From the NCBI RefSeq assembly GCF_039545795.1, contig NZ_CP154260.1, positions 4,779,001 through 4,843,000 of the forward strand: DNA of 64,000 nt, in the 5' to 3' direction. The stretch comes from Chitinophaga niabensis (GTDB lineage Bacteria > Bacteroidota > Bacteroidia > Chitinophagales > Chitinophagaceae). The position numbers were made by a program, and so were the translations under genes. Positions within the stretch are counted from its first letter, which is position 1. Every line of letters begins with the position of its first letter. The notes below the pieces were generated by a model, which ran no database searches, had not been told where the DNA came from, and saw only the letters and a program-made list of their open reading frames with translations. This document shows positions 7,482 through 16,830 of the stretch, piece by piece.

Positions 7482-9587
7482 ATGATACACAGATCCACGT
7501 TCCTACTCATCTTCCTGTTCACGGCACTTTCTTCTTTTGCACAGAAAAAGATCAGGATAGCCTGCATCGGCAATAGCATCACTTATGGCGCAGGTATAGT
7601 GAACAGAGAAAACAACAACTATCCGCAGCAGTTACAGGCTATGCTGGGCAATGCATACGAAGTGATGAATTTTGGGGTGAATGGCACTACCCTGCTGAAA
7701 AACGGCAACAACCCTTACTGGAAAACCAGTCAATATACCGCAGCACTGGCCAGTAAACCCGATATTGTTTTTATCAAGTTAGGCACGAATGATAGCAAGG
7801 CAGTGAACCGGCCTTTTTATCCTGAATTCGAAAAAGACTATACCGCATTGATTGCTTCTTTCAGCAAACTGGCAACAAAACCCCGGATCGTTCTATTACT
7901 ACCTGTCCCTTCTTTTTCGCCGGACAGCAACCAGATCTATGATCCCATTATAAAAGACAGGATCATCCCCATGATCCGGAAAGTAGCTTATGAAACTCGT
8001 ACGGAGGTCATCAACCTATACTCCCTGTTTATAGATAAGGCAGATATGTTCCCGGATAAGATACACCCCTCTTCTATTGGCGCCAGCGTAATTGCACGGC
8101 GGTTATATGAAGTGGTTAAAATAAATAAAGACAAAACATCTGATATCTTTTCCCAGATAAAGGAAGATAAAAAACGTAGTTCCTTTTATGGTTTTGAATG
8201 CGTGGATTTCACTTTAAATAACCATGGTTGTAAAATAGTGAAGCCTAAAGTAGCCGTGAAAGGAAAACCCTGGGTATGGCGGGCAAGGTTCTGGGGCCAC
8301 GAGCCGCAAACAGATATTGCCCTGCTGGAAAGAGGTTATCATATTGCTTTCTGTGATGTAGCAGAACTCTTTGGAAATAGTGAAGCCATAAGCGTATGGA
8401 ACAAGTTCTATGATTACCTGCAACAGCGTGGCCTGTCTAAAAGAGCAGCCCTGGAAGGTATGAGCCGCGGCGGGATCTATATTTATAACTGGGCATTGGC
8501 CAATCCGGGAAAAGTAGCCTGTATCTATGCTGATGCACCCGTACTGGATCTGAAAAGCTGGCCCGGCGGAAAAGGAAAAGGCCCGGGCAGCAAAAACGAC
8601 TGGGAGATATTCAAGAAAGATTATAACCTCACAGAAGAACAAGCCAGTCGGTTTAACAATAACCCGCTGGACAATGCAGCGAAGATTGCCCAACTGGGAT
8701 TCCCTATGCTGCATGTAGTGGGAGATATAGACGAAGCAGTTCCGGTAGATGAAAACACCAATCCCTTTGAAGAAAAAGTAAAAGCTGCGGGAGGAAATAT
8801 CACCGTTATTCATAAACCTGAAGGAAAACATCATCCGCATAGCCTGCCTAATCCTACGCTCATTGCAGACTTCATCCTACACGCAACCGGCAACAAATTC
8901 AACTTCGCAGCCATTGCTGCTCCCGGTGTTGAATATCGCTCCGGTGCAGGCTGGACGGAAGGAAAGGATTGGTGGGCACAGTTCAGGAACATAGACAGCC
9001 TGCTGGATGCCAGGAAGAACCTGGATATCCTGTTCTTAGGGAATTCCATCACACAAGGTACCGGCGGAACAAGGACCTATGTAACCAGCAAACCGGCCTT
9101 TGCTATCTTTGATTCTGTATTTGCAGGCCGCAGCTGGGAATGTGCAGGCATTTCCGGAGACCGTACCCAGAATATATTATGGCGCCTGCAACATGGCAAC
9201 TATGCTAAAGCGAAACCCAAAGTAATGGTGATCACTATTGGCGTGAATAATTTTGGGGACGACAGTGCCGAAGAGATCGCAACAGGTATCCTGGCCATTG
9301 AAAAATGGACAAAGACCCATATGCCTTCCACCAAAATTATATTAACCGGCCCGCTGCCTACGAGTTTGAAAAAAGATACAGACCGCCGCAGGAAATATGA
9401 AAGGATCCACGAGATCCTGTCTGCCAGTAAAACCGCAGCCTCTTACTTCCCTTTATCCAATACATTTATCCAGGAGGATGGAGATATTATCCCCGGCACT
9501 TATTCCAATGATGGCATCCACCTGGCAAAAAATGGATACCGCCTGTGGGCATTGGCCTTAAAACCAGTGATAGACAACCTGCTTTAG
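7482..9587 (+). CDS. SGNH hydrolase - alpha/beta hydrolase - SGNH fusion
   Basis: Started at the ATG at 7482, the protein is 701 aa with a signal peptide ending SSFAQ; the 31 residues upstream in frame do not look like a signal. It carries three esterase-like units. SGNH unit 1 (about 23-215) has GNSIT with Ser32, GTND and DKIH (Asp192/His195). An alpha/beta hydrolase (about 235-470) has GMSRGG with Ser328, acid candidates in GDIDEAVP (Asp415 or Asp417), and His in EGKHHPH. SGNH unit 2 (about 510-701) has GNSIT with Ser522, GVNNFGDD and NDGIH (Asp677/His680). SGNH enzymes commonly deacetylate glycans, so this is a candidate multi-esterase of glycan decoration. It lies between GH92 and a GH28-like gene. 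Confidence 0.85.
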   Translation: MIHRSTFLLIFLFTALSSFAQKKIRIACIGNSITYGAGIVNRENNNYPQQLQAMLGNAYEVMNFGVNGTTLLKNGNNPYWKTSQYTAALASKPDIVFIKLGTNDSKAVNRPFYPEFEKDYTALIASFSKLATKPRIVLLLPVPSFSPDSNQIYDPIIKDRIIPMIRKVAYETRTEVINLYSLFIDKADMFPDKIHPSSIGASVIARRLYEVVKINKDKTSDIFSQIKEDKKRSSFYGFECVDFTLNNHGCKIVKPKVAVKGKPWVWRARFWGHEPQTDIALLERGYHIAFCDVAELFGNSEAISVWNKFYDYLQQRGLSKRAALEGMSRGGIYIYNWALANPGKVACIYADAPVLDLKSWPGGKGKGPGSKNDWEIFKKDYNLTEEQASRFNNNPLDNAAKIAQLGFPMLHVVGDIDEAVPVDENTNPFEEKVKAAGGNITVIHKPEGKHHPHSLPNPTLIADFILHATGNKFNFAAIAAPGVEYRSGAGWTEGKDWWAQFRNIDSLLDARKNLDILFLGNSITQGTGGTRTYVTSKPAFAIFDSVFAGRSWECAGISGDRTQNILWRLQHGNYAKAKPKVMVITIGVNNFGDDSAEEIATGILAIEKWTKTHMPSTKIILTGPLPTSLKKDTDRRRKYERIHEILSASKTAASYFPLSNTFIQEDGDIIPGTYSNDGIHLAKNGYRLWALALKPVIDNLL

Positions 9588-9711
9588 GTGAAAATCAGGG
9601 TACTAAATGACAACTTTATATCACAAGTGCGTATTTTTAACAGCTACTTTTAAGACATAATGTGCCCCGGCACATTTGCCACGTTATTAAAATAGTCTTT
9701 ACACTACACAC

Positions 9712-12450
9712 ATGAAGAAATTGTCATGGGTACTGGTACCCTTTTTCTCCTTCATTGGCTTTGCTATTGAAGCAAAAGCACAGGCACCTCATATTGTCCG
9801 GATCACTAAAGATACCCTGGTGACAGCCACCGGAACTACTTATGCCTTTACCGTAGATACCAAGGAAAATGAAGGACTGGTTTCCACCAAAGCAAATGAG
9901 CAACAATTGCTGGCAGAGCTGGCTTTTCTGCGTGGACCGGGTGAATATAAGATAGCAGGCAATAAGCTGTTCATTAATGCTAAAGCCTATCACATAAAAG
10001 AAGAGCGCAGCGCACTCAGCCCGCAATTGCGTTTAGCGCAGCAACGGATCACCGTCAATACCAAAAGGAATATCTCCCTGTTTTTTACTGCAGGGCAAAG
10101 AAGTCCGCAGACAACAGTCCGTTTCCATATTCCTGCCGGCATCCAGGTTACGCCGGATAATGTAACCGTGAATGTGATCGGCCGTGGTGAGGTATTATTA
10201 AGAAACCTGCCGAACCAGTCAATAGGCCGTACAGGTACAAAATACTCCTATTCAAAAGTGGGCGTGGCTGATATAAACCGTTCAAACGCTGGTACGATCC
10301 TTACTTTGGGGCAGCTGGACCTTCGGCCAGCTAATGGGGAAGATGTTATTGTTGTGATCAGGGATGTACAACTGAATAAAGCAGGAACGTATGCTTTCAA
10401 AGCTGATTATTCCACTTCCCAGCCCGAAGTGCTGAACAGTGCAGCCGCAACAGCCAATCTTCAGGCTGTTCAGACTATTACAGACTTTGAAAGAGAACTG
10501 GACAAAAGTCTTACCTATAAGGAAACACCTTCCACCTATACAAAAGTCAGTTTTAAATGGAGTGCCCTGAGCAAAGCTTCCGGCATCACGCTGATGCATT
10601 CATTGGATAAAGGGAAAACATGGTTACCTTCTCCTGTTAAGATTGAGCATAACAATGTTACCATCGAAGGTTTGCAGCCCAATAAACTACATGCATTCAG
10701 GCTGGCTGTAAAAGGCAACGGCTTTTCCAATACCGTATATTTCTATTCCGGCAAAATGGATATCAAAGCGTTCGGTTTAAAAGGTGAAGATGATACAGAA
10801 AAGATCAATGAAGCCATTGCATACCTGCACCAAATTGGAGGCGGCACCTTATTATTCAGCAATGGTACTTACAACGTAAGGACTGTTCACCTGAAAAGCA
10901 ATGTATATCTCTATGTTGAAAAAGGCGCTACCATCCAGGCATTAAAAGGAGCCGATACGCCTGAAACCACCTGGTTCAGCGATAAAAAATATCGTTCCGG
11001 CCTCTCGCCTACCGATGCCGGTCCTTATGAAGATCCTGAAAACTATATGACCAAACAGGATGTGGGGCACCACTATTTCAGGAACACCATGTTCTTCGGA
11101 GAACGGCTGGATAATATAAAGATCATAGGTAATGGTTACATCACCGGCAACGGCAATCTGAATACCAGCGATAAAGTGATGAACAATGCTCCCGATAGCC
11201 GTGCCGATAAAATGTTCACCCTGAAACTGTGTACCAATCTTGAAATAGGCGGTATCCACCGGGAAGAAGATCTCTGGTATGATGAAAAGAAAGACGAGCC
11301 CTATTACTTGGGCAACAACAGGGAAACAGACAATATGCTGCACATAGACCGTGCAGGACACTTTGTGTTACTGGCTACCGGCACTGATAACATCCATGTG
11401 CATGATACCTATTTCGGTAAACAAAATACTTCTTCCGTAAGGGATATCTACGACTTCATGGCCTGCAATAATGTGACAGTGACCAATATCTATTCAAAAG
11501 TAAGTTCAGACGATATCGTAAAACCAGGATCGGATTGTTCCCTGGGCTTTACCCGTCCTGCCAGTCACTACCGTGTTCGCAATGTGATCGGAGACACTAA
11601 TTGCAACCTGTTCCAGATAGGATCAGAAACTGCTGATGATATCAAAGACATCTGTGTAGACAACATATATATACTCGGTGCCAACAAAGCAGGTTTCTCT
11701 ATTTCTACCAATGATGGTGCCCATATCAAGGACATCCATCTCAACTGCGGTCATACCGGTACTTTACATTCCCGCTCAAAGATGTACCGTTCCTTTACCC
11801 CCTTCTTCATTTCAATATCCAACAGGGCACGTATACTTGGTGCGGAAGTAGGAAAGTATGCTTTCACAGACAATGGCGTACCACACAATGAATTACTGGT
11901 GAAAAATGTGAACATCGGACAGGTAGAGAATATCATCATCAACGGCATAGATGTGTATGAAGTATATGCAGGCAGTTCCTTCAGCGGAAAGGTCCGCTGG
12001 AAAGCTTACGATGGCTCGCAGCGAAGAGCTACCCCGATAGTAGCCGGTTACAGCTTACCTGATAACGGAATAGATTTCAAACTGCCCAATGGTAATCATA
12101 CCGGGTATATCAAAAACATTACGTTCAATGATGTACAGGTATTGGTAAAAGGTGGTAACCTTGCATCGGATACCACAGCCACTCCTCCTGAACTGGGTGT
12201 AGGGCAATACAATGCCTCTAATCTGAAAGTACAGCCTTCCTATGGACTCTGGGTAAGGCATGCAAATGGATTAACCGTTACCAAAAGCAGCTTTAGTGTA
12301 GAGCAGCCCGATGGCCGGTATCCCATATTCCTGGACGATGTGAAAGGTGCAAAGATCAAAGATGTAAAAGTGGTACGGTCCAAAGACACTAAAGTAGTGG
12401 TCAAGCTGAAAAACTCATCCGGGGTAACTGTAGAAAATATGGAGTTATAG
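9712..12450 (+). CDS. GH28-like parallel beta-helix protein
   Basis: A 912-aa secreted protein with a signal peptide ending AKAQ. Residues about 25-345 are beta-sandwich-like modules. From about residue 348 (FGLKGEDDTEKINEAI, then GGGTLLFSNGTYNV) it is a right-handed beta-helix of the polygalacturonase type. The GH28 NTDG/DD region is represented by VSSDDIVKPGSD (about residue 598), and the later GxE block by FQIGSETADDI (about 637), the bacterial variant of GHG. At least two catalytic-type aspartates are retained, but the usual DDC triplet is not intact, so activity on pectin is likely rather than certain. Transcribed in the same direction as the SGNH fusion 124 bp upstream. Confidence 0.75.
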   Translation: MKKLSWVLVPFFSFIGFAIEAKAQAPHIVRITKDTLVTATGTTYAFTVDTKENEGLVSTKANEQQLLAELAFLRGPGEYKIAGNKLFINAKAYHIKEERSALSPQLRLAQQRITVNTKRNISLFFTAGQRSPQTTVRFHIPAGIQVTPDNVTVNVIGRGEVLLRNLPNQSIGRTGTKYSYSKVGVADINRSNAGTILTLGQLDLRPANGEDVIVVIRDVQLNKAGTYAFKADYSTSQPEVLNSAAATANLQAVQTITDFERELDKSLTYKETPSTYTKVSFKWSALSKASGITLMHSLDKGKTWLPSPVKIEHNNVTIEGLQPNKLHAFRLAVKGNGFSNTVYFYSGKMDIKAFGLKGEDDTEKINEAIAYLHQIGGGTLLFSNGTYNVRTVHLKSNVYLYVEKGATIQALKGADTPETTWFSDKKYRSGLSPTDAGPYEDPENYMTKQDVGHHYFRNTMFFGERLDNIKIIGNGYITGNGNLNTSDKVMNNAPDSRADKMFTLKLCTNLEIGGIHREEDLWYDEKKDEPYYLGNNRETDNMLHIDRAGHFVLLATGTDNIHVHDTYFGKQNTSSVRDIYDFMACNNVTVTNIYSKVSSDDIVKPGSDCSLGFTRPASHYRVRNVIGDTNCNLFQIGSETADDIKDICVDNIYILGANKAGFSISTNDGAHIKDIHLNCGHTGTLHSRSKMYRSFTPFFISISNRARILGAEVGKYAFTDNGVPHNELLVKNVNIGQVENIIINGIDVYEVYAGSSFSGKVRWKAYDGSQRRATPIVAGYSLPDNGIDFKLPNGNHTGYIKNITFNDVQVLVKGGNLASDTTATPPELGVGQYNASNLKVQPSYGLWVRHANGLTVTKSSFSVEQPDGRYPIFLDDVKGAKIKDVKVVRSKDTKVVVKLKNSSGVTVENMEL

Positions 12451-12466
12451 ATGTATATTTATCTAT

Positions 12467-13114
12467 ATGCATTTCGATTTTTACGAACGATACAAGGATT
12501 ATCCCGATACTGAATTACAGAAGATCACGCAGCAGCCTGATGCTTATCAGCCGGATGCGGTGGATGCCGCTTTGAGGATACTGAAGGAAAGAGGTGTAAA
12601 AGAGGAAAAGGTAAATTCTATTCACCTGCTGGATTCCTTCGAACTAACGGAAGAAGCGAAACCACCCAAACTGCTCACCCTTTTACTGGTACTGCTGGCA
12701 TTGGAATTCTTATGGAAATTCTATAACACAGCAAAAGTGTTTTTCTACGATGGATCGATAAGGGATACTTCTGTTTTGCTCGTTTCTTTCATACCCTTTG
12801 TTTATAGTGCATTTGTATTCTATCTGCTGCTGAAAGGAAAAACATGGGGTTGGATACTTACCTTCATCAGTGCTTCTATAACTGCCGGCGGCAGGATCAT
12901 ACAACTGGACAGTCTTTTAAAGTATATAGGACTGGACACAGTTCAAGGCGCTACTTTTATGGCTATCACCTTCCTGAACCTCTTCATTTCTATTTCCTTA
13001 TGGCAAAAAGAAATACTGGCATTCTTCAATGTAACAACAGAGACAAGGCGCTGGACCTCATTGGCGGCTTTTTGCATACTAGCATTACTTTTGCTCTACA
13101 GACTTGCTTCTTAA
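12467..13114 (+). CDS. Hypothetical membrane protein, about five TM helices
   Basis: A 215-aa protein not assigned to a family. The first 60 residues are soluble and charged (FYERYKDYPDTELQKI and a stretch ending AALRILKERG, similar to N-terminal motifs seen in other Bacteroidota membrane proteins). Four or five hydrophobic helices follow from about residue 68. It starts 16 bp after the beta-helix gene and may be co-transcribed, but nothing links the functions. Its 3' end overlaps the convergent gene at 13085 by 30 bp. Confidence 0.65.
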   Translation: MHFDFYERYKDYPDTELQKITQQPDAYQPDAVDAALRILKERGVKEEKVNSIHLLDSFELTEEAKPPKLLTLLLVLLALEFLWKFYNTAKVFFYDGSIRDTSVLLVSFIPFVYSAFVFYLLLKGKTWGWILTFISASITAGGRIIQLDSLLKYIGLDTVQGATFMAITFLNLFISISLWQKEILAFFNVTTETRRWTSLAAFCILALLLLYRLAS

Positions 13115-13714
13115 CCCGGGTCCTTTTAAACAAAGCAGATGTGATAACAATACAGCTGGTACAATCACAGCAGGTAAAAGGGTATAGGGGAAAGTAAGGA
13201 TCGCAACATTGGGTTGCTCAAATCCTATCTGCTGGATAGGTGTAGGCCCCGCCAGTATGGCTATACTCACTATGGTAGCCAGGAAGCAAAGGCCAGCTAC
13301 GTTCCATATCTTAAATAACAGCGGAGGGATATTTTTACTAAAAATCAGCAGCACTGCAGTGATACCAATAACGATATCAAAATTCCAGCCTTTGAATGTC
13401 ATCTGAATGGGCACCTGTTTTTGCAGGTATAATTGAAAAAGGATGATCTCCACCGGTATCCGTAAAATATGAATGGCCAGCAGGTATTTAGTGTTCAGGG
13501 TTTTAATCCTGTAGAAATAAACGGTAAGCAGGGTAACAGACACTATGATCATTAGCATACCAAAAGGAAAATGTCTGAAAAAGCCGGCATACGAAAGTAC
13601 AGCAACCAGCGCTCCCCAAACACCATATATAGTCAATACTTTCAGATCTCTGCCGGTACCAGAGTACAGCAGGTACAATGAGAGAAAAGCAATAAAGAGA
13701 AAAACTACGGGCAT
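13085..13714 (-). CDS. Hypothetical polytopic membrane protein
   Basis: A 209-aa, strongly hydrophobic protein with about six transmembrane helices from the very N-terminus (MPVVFLFIAFLSLYLLYS), ending in a short basic tail. No family was recognised. It sits 5 bp after the stop of the DUF1569 gene and is probably the last gene of the DoxX-Crp-DUF1569 group. Confidence 0.6.
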   Translation of the reverse strand: MPVVFLFIAFLSLYLLYSGTGRDLKVLTIYGVWGALVAVLSYAGFFRHFPFGMLMIIVSVTLLTVYFYRIKTLNTKYLLAIHILRIPVEIILFQLYLQKQVPIQMTFKGWNFDIVIGITAVLLIFSKNIPPLLFKIWNVAGLCFLATIVSIAILAGPTPIQQIGFEQPNVAILTFPYTLLPAVIVPAVLLSHLLCLKGPGLRSKSVEQK

Positions 13715-13719
13715 AAGAT

Positions 13720-14163
13720 CTAATGATTAAACTGTCTGAGGTGATGGTCCGTATGTTTAAATGCAAACTGACCTACCTGTTGCCGGGTCATTTTACCAAA
13801 AAAAGGATGCATGAGCTCCGCCGGTACCAGGTTTTCATATGCTGTCAGGAGCCTGATCAATTGCTTTTTTTCCTGTTCAAAGTCCCCGGTATCTTTTATT
13901 TTAAGCGCCGGATGTGTAGGTTGATTTTTCTTCATCTCGCTGTCGTCCTTCAATATGCCCTTCAATGCCATTTTTCCGAAGAGGCGGCCGATGAATAACC
14001 TGGGGTAATGTTTTCTTCCCTGGAGCATTTCTTCGTTTAACCGGCAGTGCTTCAGCATCTGGTAAACCGTCATTTTGCCCCATTGGGCTTCGCTGTTTGG
14101 CGGGAGGACTTTCAGCCTTTCGATCAGGCTGTTCCTGTCTGCATCATTAAATATCGTATTCAT
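13720..14163 (-). CDS. DUF1569 (DinB-like) protein
   Basis: A 147-aa protein matching DUF1569, a DinB/YfiT-type four-helix-bundle family of unknown role. The family pattern is visible: WGKMTVYQMLKHC near residue 30, and HPFFGKMTRQQVGQFAFKH followed by TDHHLRQF at the end. The His residues at about 39 and in the C-terminal HTDHH are the likely metal ligands. It follows the Crp-type regulator by 53 bp on the same strand. Confidence 0.8.
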   Translation of the reverse strand: MNTIFNDADRNSLIERLKVLPPNSEAQWGKMTVYQMLKHCRLNEEMLQGRKHYPRLFIGRLFGKMALKGILKDDSEMKKNQPTHPALKIKDTGDFEQEKKQLIRLLTAYENLVPAELMHPFFGKMTRQQVGQFAFKHTDHHLRQFNH

Positions 14164-14216
14164 GACATAAAGCTACCATGCCGGGAACATTCCGGTCTTG
14201 CCATATGGCAAGAAAT

Positions 14217-14789
14217 CTATTTGCCCGATAATTCCTTGCGGATGCGGCTGAGAGAAGTATCTGTGATACCCAGGTAAGTGGCGAGTTGTTTCAGGGATAT
14301 ATTTTGCAGCAGCAGTGGTTTTTCTGCTTCCAGTTTTTTGTACCGGTCTTTTGCCTGATCGGCAATCATGGAAATAGTGTGGGTTTTCAATGCAAAGTAG
14401 CTGCTGACCAGTCTTGCCCTCCCCTGTTCCCTGAAGGTTTGTATACCGTGGAAGAGTTCCTGAAAGTCATCGAAGTTTATTTCCCAGCAATGACAGTCCG
14501 TGAGGGCCTGTATATTTTCCCGGGTAGGTATCCTCAGGAAAAAAGAAGGCCAGTCGATGGCAATGTCCCCTGGAGAGAAGAAGTTTGTACTGATATCATT
14601 TCCTTCTGTGTCTATCACAAAAGAACGGGCAAAACCCTTTTCCATGAACCAATAGGCATTGGTGGTCTTACCTTCTTTTAAAAGAAAATCATTCTTCTTA
14701 AAGTCTATTGCTTTAAACTTAGAAATGATCTTCTCCTGTTCTTCCTTTGAATAACTATTCTCTGTAAAAACACTTGATAAGAAAGCCAT
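14217..14789 (-). CDS. Crp/Fnr family transcriptional regulator
   Basis: A 190-aa regulator: a cyclic-nucleotide-binding-like beta-roll (about residues 20-115, with SPGDIAIDWPSF) joined by a long helix to a winged helix (about 145-190, ISLKQLATYLGITDTSLSRI). There is no N-terminal cysteine cluster, so it is not an iron-sulfur Fnr sensor. The phosphate-binding arginine motif of classical CRP is not obvious, so the effector is unknown. It lies 33 bp after the DoxX gene on the same strand, and a TTGAT-N4-ATTAA box stands in front of that gene, suggesting autoregulation. Confidence 0.88.
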   Translation of the reverse strand: MAFLSSVFTENSYSKEEQEKIISKFKAIDFKKNDFLLKEGKTTNAYWFMEKGFARSFVIDTEGNDISTNFFSPGDIAIDWPSFFLRIPTRENIQALTDCHCWEINFDDFQELFHGIQTFREQGRARLVSSYFALKTHTISMIADQAKDRYKKLEAEKPLLLQNISLKQLATYLGITDTSLSRIRKELSGK

Positions 14790-14822
14790 AGGCCGGATGT
14801 TTTGCCTGCTAATATAGGCATC

Positions 14823-15245
14823 TTAATCCAGACTCCATTTATGGTGGGGAAGGCCCGCCAGCAATAAACTGGAAAAGCTCACCACGAACACGGAATAACT
14901 AAACGGTGCTCTATAATTTGAAAAGAAGAACATGCTGATAGCAAAGATCAGCGTGAGGCCAAAGCTGCCAAGTGCTGCCCATTTTGTTTTGTAACCTATG
15001 ATCAGCAGAACACCGAATACTACTTCTAAGATGGTTGCGGTCAGTCCTGCAATATCTGCCAGTGAACGGCTTAAGTAGGGTACTAAGGAATGCGTATAGT
15101 CCACGAAGTTACTCCAGTTACCCCATGCCACACCATTGCTTCCGGGAGCGCCAATTACTCCCATACGGTCCAGGACAGGTAAGATAAACCCTATACCGAG
15201 TGCGAGCCTCAGCAGAAATTGTGCATTTGCTATGTGCTTATTCAT
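14823..15245 (-). CDS. DoxX family membrane protein
   Basis: A 140-aa inner-membrane protein with four transmembrane helices and the DoxX pattern (LLRLALGIGFILPVLDR near the start, VFGVLLIIGYKTKWAALGS in the middle). DoxX-like proteins are loosely linked to redox and stress functions. It appears to be the first gene of a unit with the Crp/Fnr regulator. Confidence 0.85.
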   Translation of the reverse strand: MNKHIANAQFLLRLALGIGFILPVLDRMGVIGAPGSNGVAWGNWSNFVDYTHSLVPYLSRSLADIAGLTATILEVVFGVLLIIGYKTKWAALGSFGLTLIFAISMFFFSNYRAPFSYSVFVVSFSSLLLAGLPHHKWSLD

Positions 15246-15268
15246 GATCTTGATTAAGTTTTGCCTGG

Positions 15269-15276
15269 TAAAAATA
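15269..15276 (-). promoter_or_regulatory. Candidate -7 box of DoxX-Crp unit
   Basis: TATTTTTA on the minus strand matches TAnnTTTG except for the last base. It places transcription start near 15265, 20 bp before the ATG at 15245. Confidence 0.4.
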
Positions 15277-15298
15277 GGAGTCTCTGCATCAGGAAATC

Positions 15299-15312
15299 TT
15301 AATCCAGATCAA
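15299..15312 (-). promoter_or_regulatory. Candidate Crp/Fnr box
   Basis: On the minus strand the sequence reads TTGATCTGGATTAA, one base from the Fnr/Crp-type consensus TTGAT-N4-ATCAA. Its centre is about 40.5 bp upstream of the start predicted from the TATTTTTA box, the classic class II activator position (-41.5). The gene two places along encodes a Crp/Fnr regulator. Confidence 0.5.
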
Positions 15313-15320
15313 GAAATGGC

Positions 15321-16730
15321 TCAATGTTGCATAACAACCCTGATAAAAGGGTCATAATGGAGCAGGTAAGCTTTGTCGTTCAGGTTGCCGGTGTAAGTTG
15401 CCGTAGCTTCGAAATCCCGGATATCGTATGGCACCTCAATCTCAAGGTCGTCATGCATCAGATCCCCGGCACGGCCAACCCCGGTAGTTTCAATAGAAGG
15501 CGCAATGCGGTAGCGCAGTTTTGAATGAGGAAGTGTAAAGACCAGCGGGGCATAACCTACTCCCAGGAAGGTTCCTGTTTTTCGGCCTACAGAAATGATC
15601 TGGTCGTCCTTCCTGGCATTCGGGATGATCATAGCACTGCCGGCACTGGAATAATGATCTTCAAATAAAACGAAGATCTTGCCGGTAAAATGCAGGGAGG
15701 AATCCGAGGGTTCCAGTCTTTCTGTTTTATCTACCAGGGAGTGTAATCCATATTTGGCTAAGAGGGAACGCGTTTCCTTTTCTTTCCCAAAACCTTTATT
15801 CGCACTAAGTTTTAAAGGATAAGAAACCTTTGATGGGAGTACTGCTGCATAGAGGGATTGCCAGGTAGTATCATCTCCCCCCGGATTACCCCTGAAATCG
15901 ATGATGATCCGTTTGATATCCTGTGTACGGTTCTTATACCTGGCAAGTTCTCTTTGCAGGAAAGGGATAGAATCTGCGTTCATTTCCGTCAGGCGGATAT
16001 AGAGGATGTTTTCAGGTTCCCAAAACTCCACACGCGTCATATTCTTTCTTTTGTACCCCACTGGTACATAACGTGTAAATTCGCGGGTGGACATGGTAAT
16101 ATTCTTCACAAGACCTGAAGGAAGGCGGAAACTGTAAGAGAGGCTATCACGGAAAATTGTTTCAAAATTCTTGAAGAACCCGGCACCAAAGAATTTTCCC
16201 TGCTTCATATCATATGAATAATACCTGCCGGAAAGATGCTGCCGTACATATATATCCACAGGTTGCCCCTCAATTTGCGTTATCTCCGACCCGATCGCAA
16301 TGGTATCTTTTTCATACACGAATGCCTCACGGATGATATATTTTCCGTTCATATAAGTATTGGGAATAGCCATCCTGAAAGAATTACGGATACGCTGGTA
16401 AGCATTGTTCAATGGTTGTGCCCAGTCGGAAAGCGGATACCAGGTGCTGGTATGCATATCCTGTGAAAGTGTAAGCGCCTGTTGCAACAGGATATAATAG
16501 GAAAGGTCAGATGAAATAGTATCGATCCTCTTTCTTAAATTCTTCATCTCCTGTATAGCGTCATATTTCCAGACATCTTTTTTGACAGCAATGTGTGGAG
16601 ATATGCGGGTGATGTTGTGGATTAAGGTATCCAGGTCTTCCCGCATCTGGTCTTTTGTTATGGATTGGGAAAAAGCGCTGGTTGCGGTACATAGTATCAG
16701 GCAAAGGGTCTTAAGCTTCATTGCGTTCAT
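15321..16730 (-). CDS. S41 family peptidase, secreted
   Basis: A 469-aa exported protein; ATG at 16730 or at 16721 (MKLKTLCLIL) are both possible and give the same signal peptide ending SAFSQ. The C-terminal half has the tail-specific protease fold: IIDFRGNPGGDDTTW at about residue 280, and FEDHYSSAGSAMIIPN with the predicted catalytic Ser362. Upstream there is a degenerate PDZ-like region (EITQIEGQPVDIYV). Substrate is unknown; many Bacteroidota carry such stand-alone S41 enzymes. It is preceded by a terminator, so it is probably its own transcription unit. Confidence 0.85.
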   Translation of the reverse strand: MNAMKLKTLCLILCTATSAFSQSITKDQMREDLDTLIHNITRISPHIAVKKDVWKYDAIQEMKNLRKRIDTISSDLSYYILLQQALTLSQDMHTSTWYPLSDWAQPLNNAYQRIRNSFRMAIPNTYMNGKYIIREAFVYEKDTIAIGSEITQIEGQPVDIYVRQHLSGRYYSYDMKQGKFFGAGFFKNFETIFRDSLSYSFRLPSGLVKNITMSTREFTRYVPVGYKRKNMTRVEFWEPENILYIRLTEMNADSIPFLQRELARYKNRTQDIKRIIIDFRGNPGGDDTTWQSLYAAVLPSKVSYPLKLSANKGFGKEKETRSLLAKYGLHSLVDKTERLEPSDSSLHFTGKIFVLFEDHYSSAGSAMIIPNARKDDQIISVGRKTGTFLGVGYAPLVFTLPHSKLRYRIAPSIETTGVGRAGDLMHDDLEIEVPYDIRDFEATATYTGNLNDKAYLLHYDPFIRVVMQH

Positions 16731-16783
16731 TTTTTAAATGCCATGCTTCAGTTATGGCTTACAATATATCTAAAAAACAGAAA

Positions 16784-16811
16784 AAAAGCGCAGATACTAT
16801 TCTGCGCTTTT
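16784..16811. terminator. Intrinsic terminator
   Basis: AAAAGCGCAGA and TCTGCGCTTTT form an 11-bp perfect stem with a TACTAT loop. On the minus strand it follows the 125-aa lipoprotein gene (stop at 16831) and separates it from the S41 peptidase. Confidence 0.8.
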
Positions 16812-16830
16812 ATTTATGTATCTGAATATC

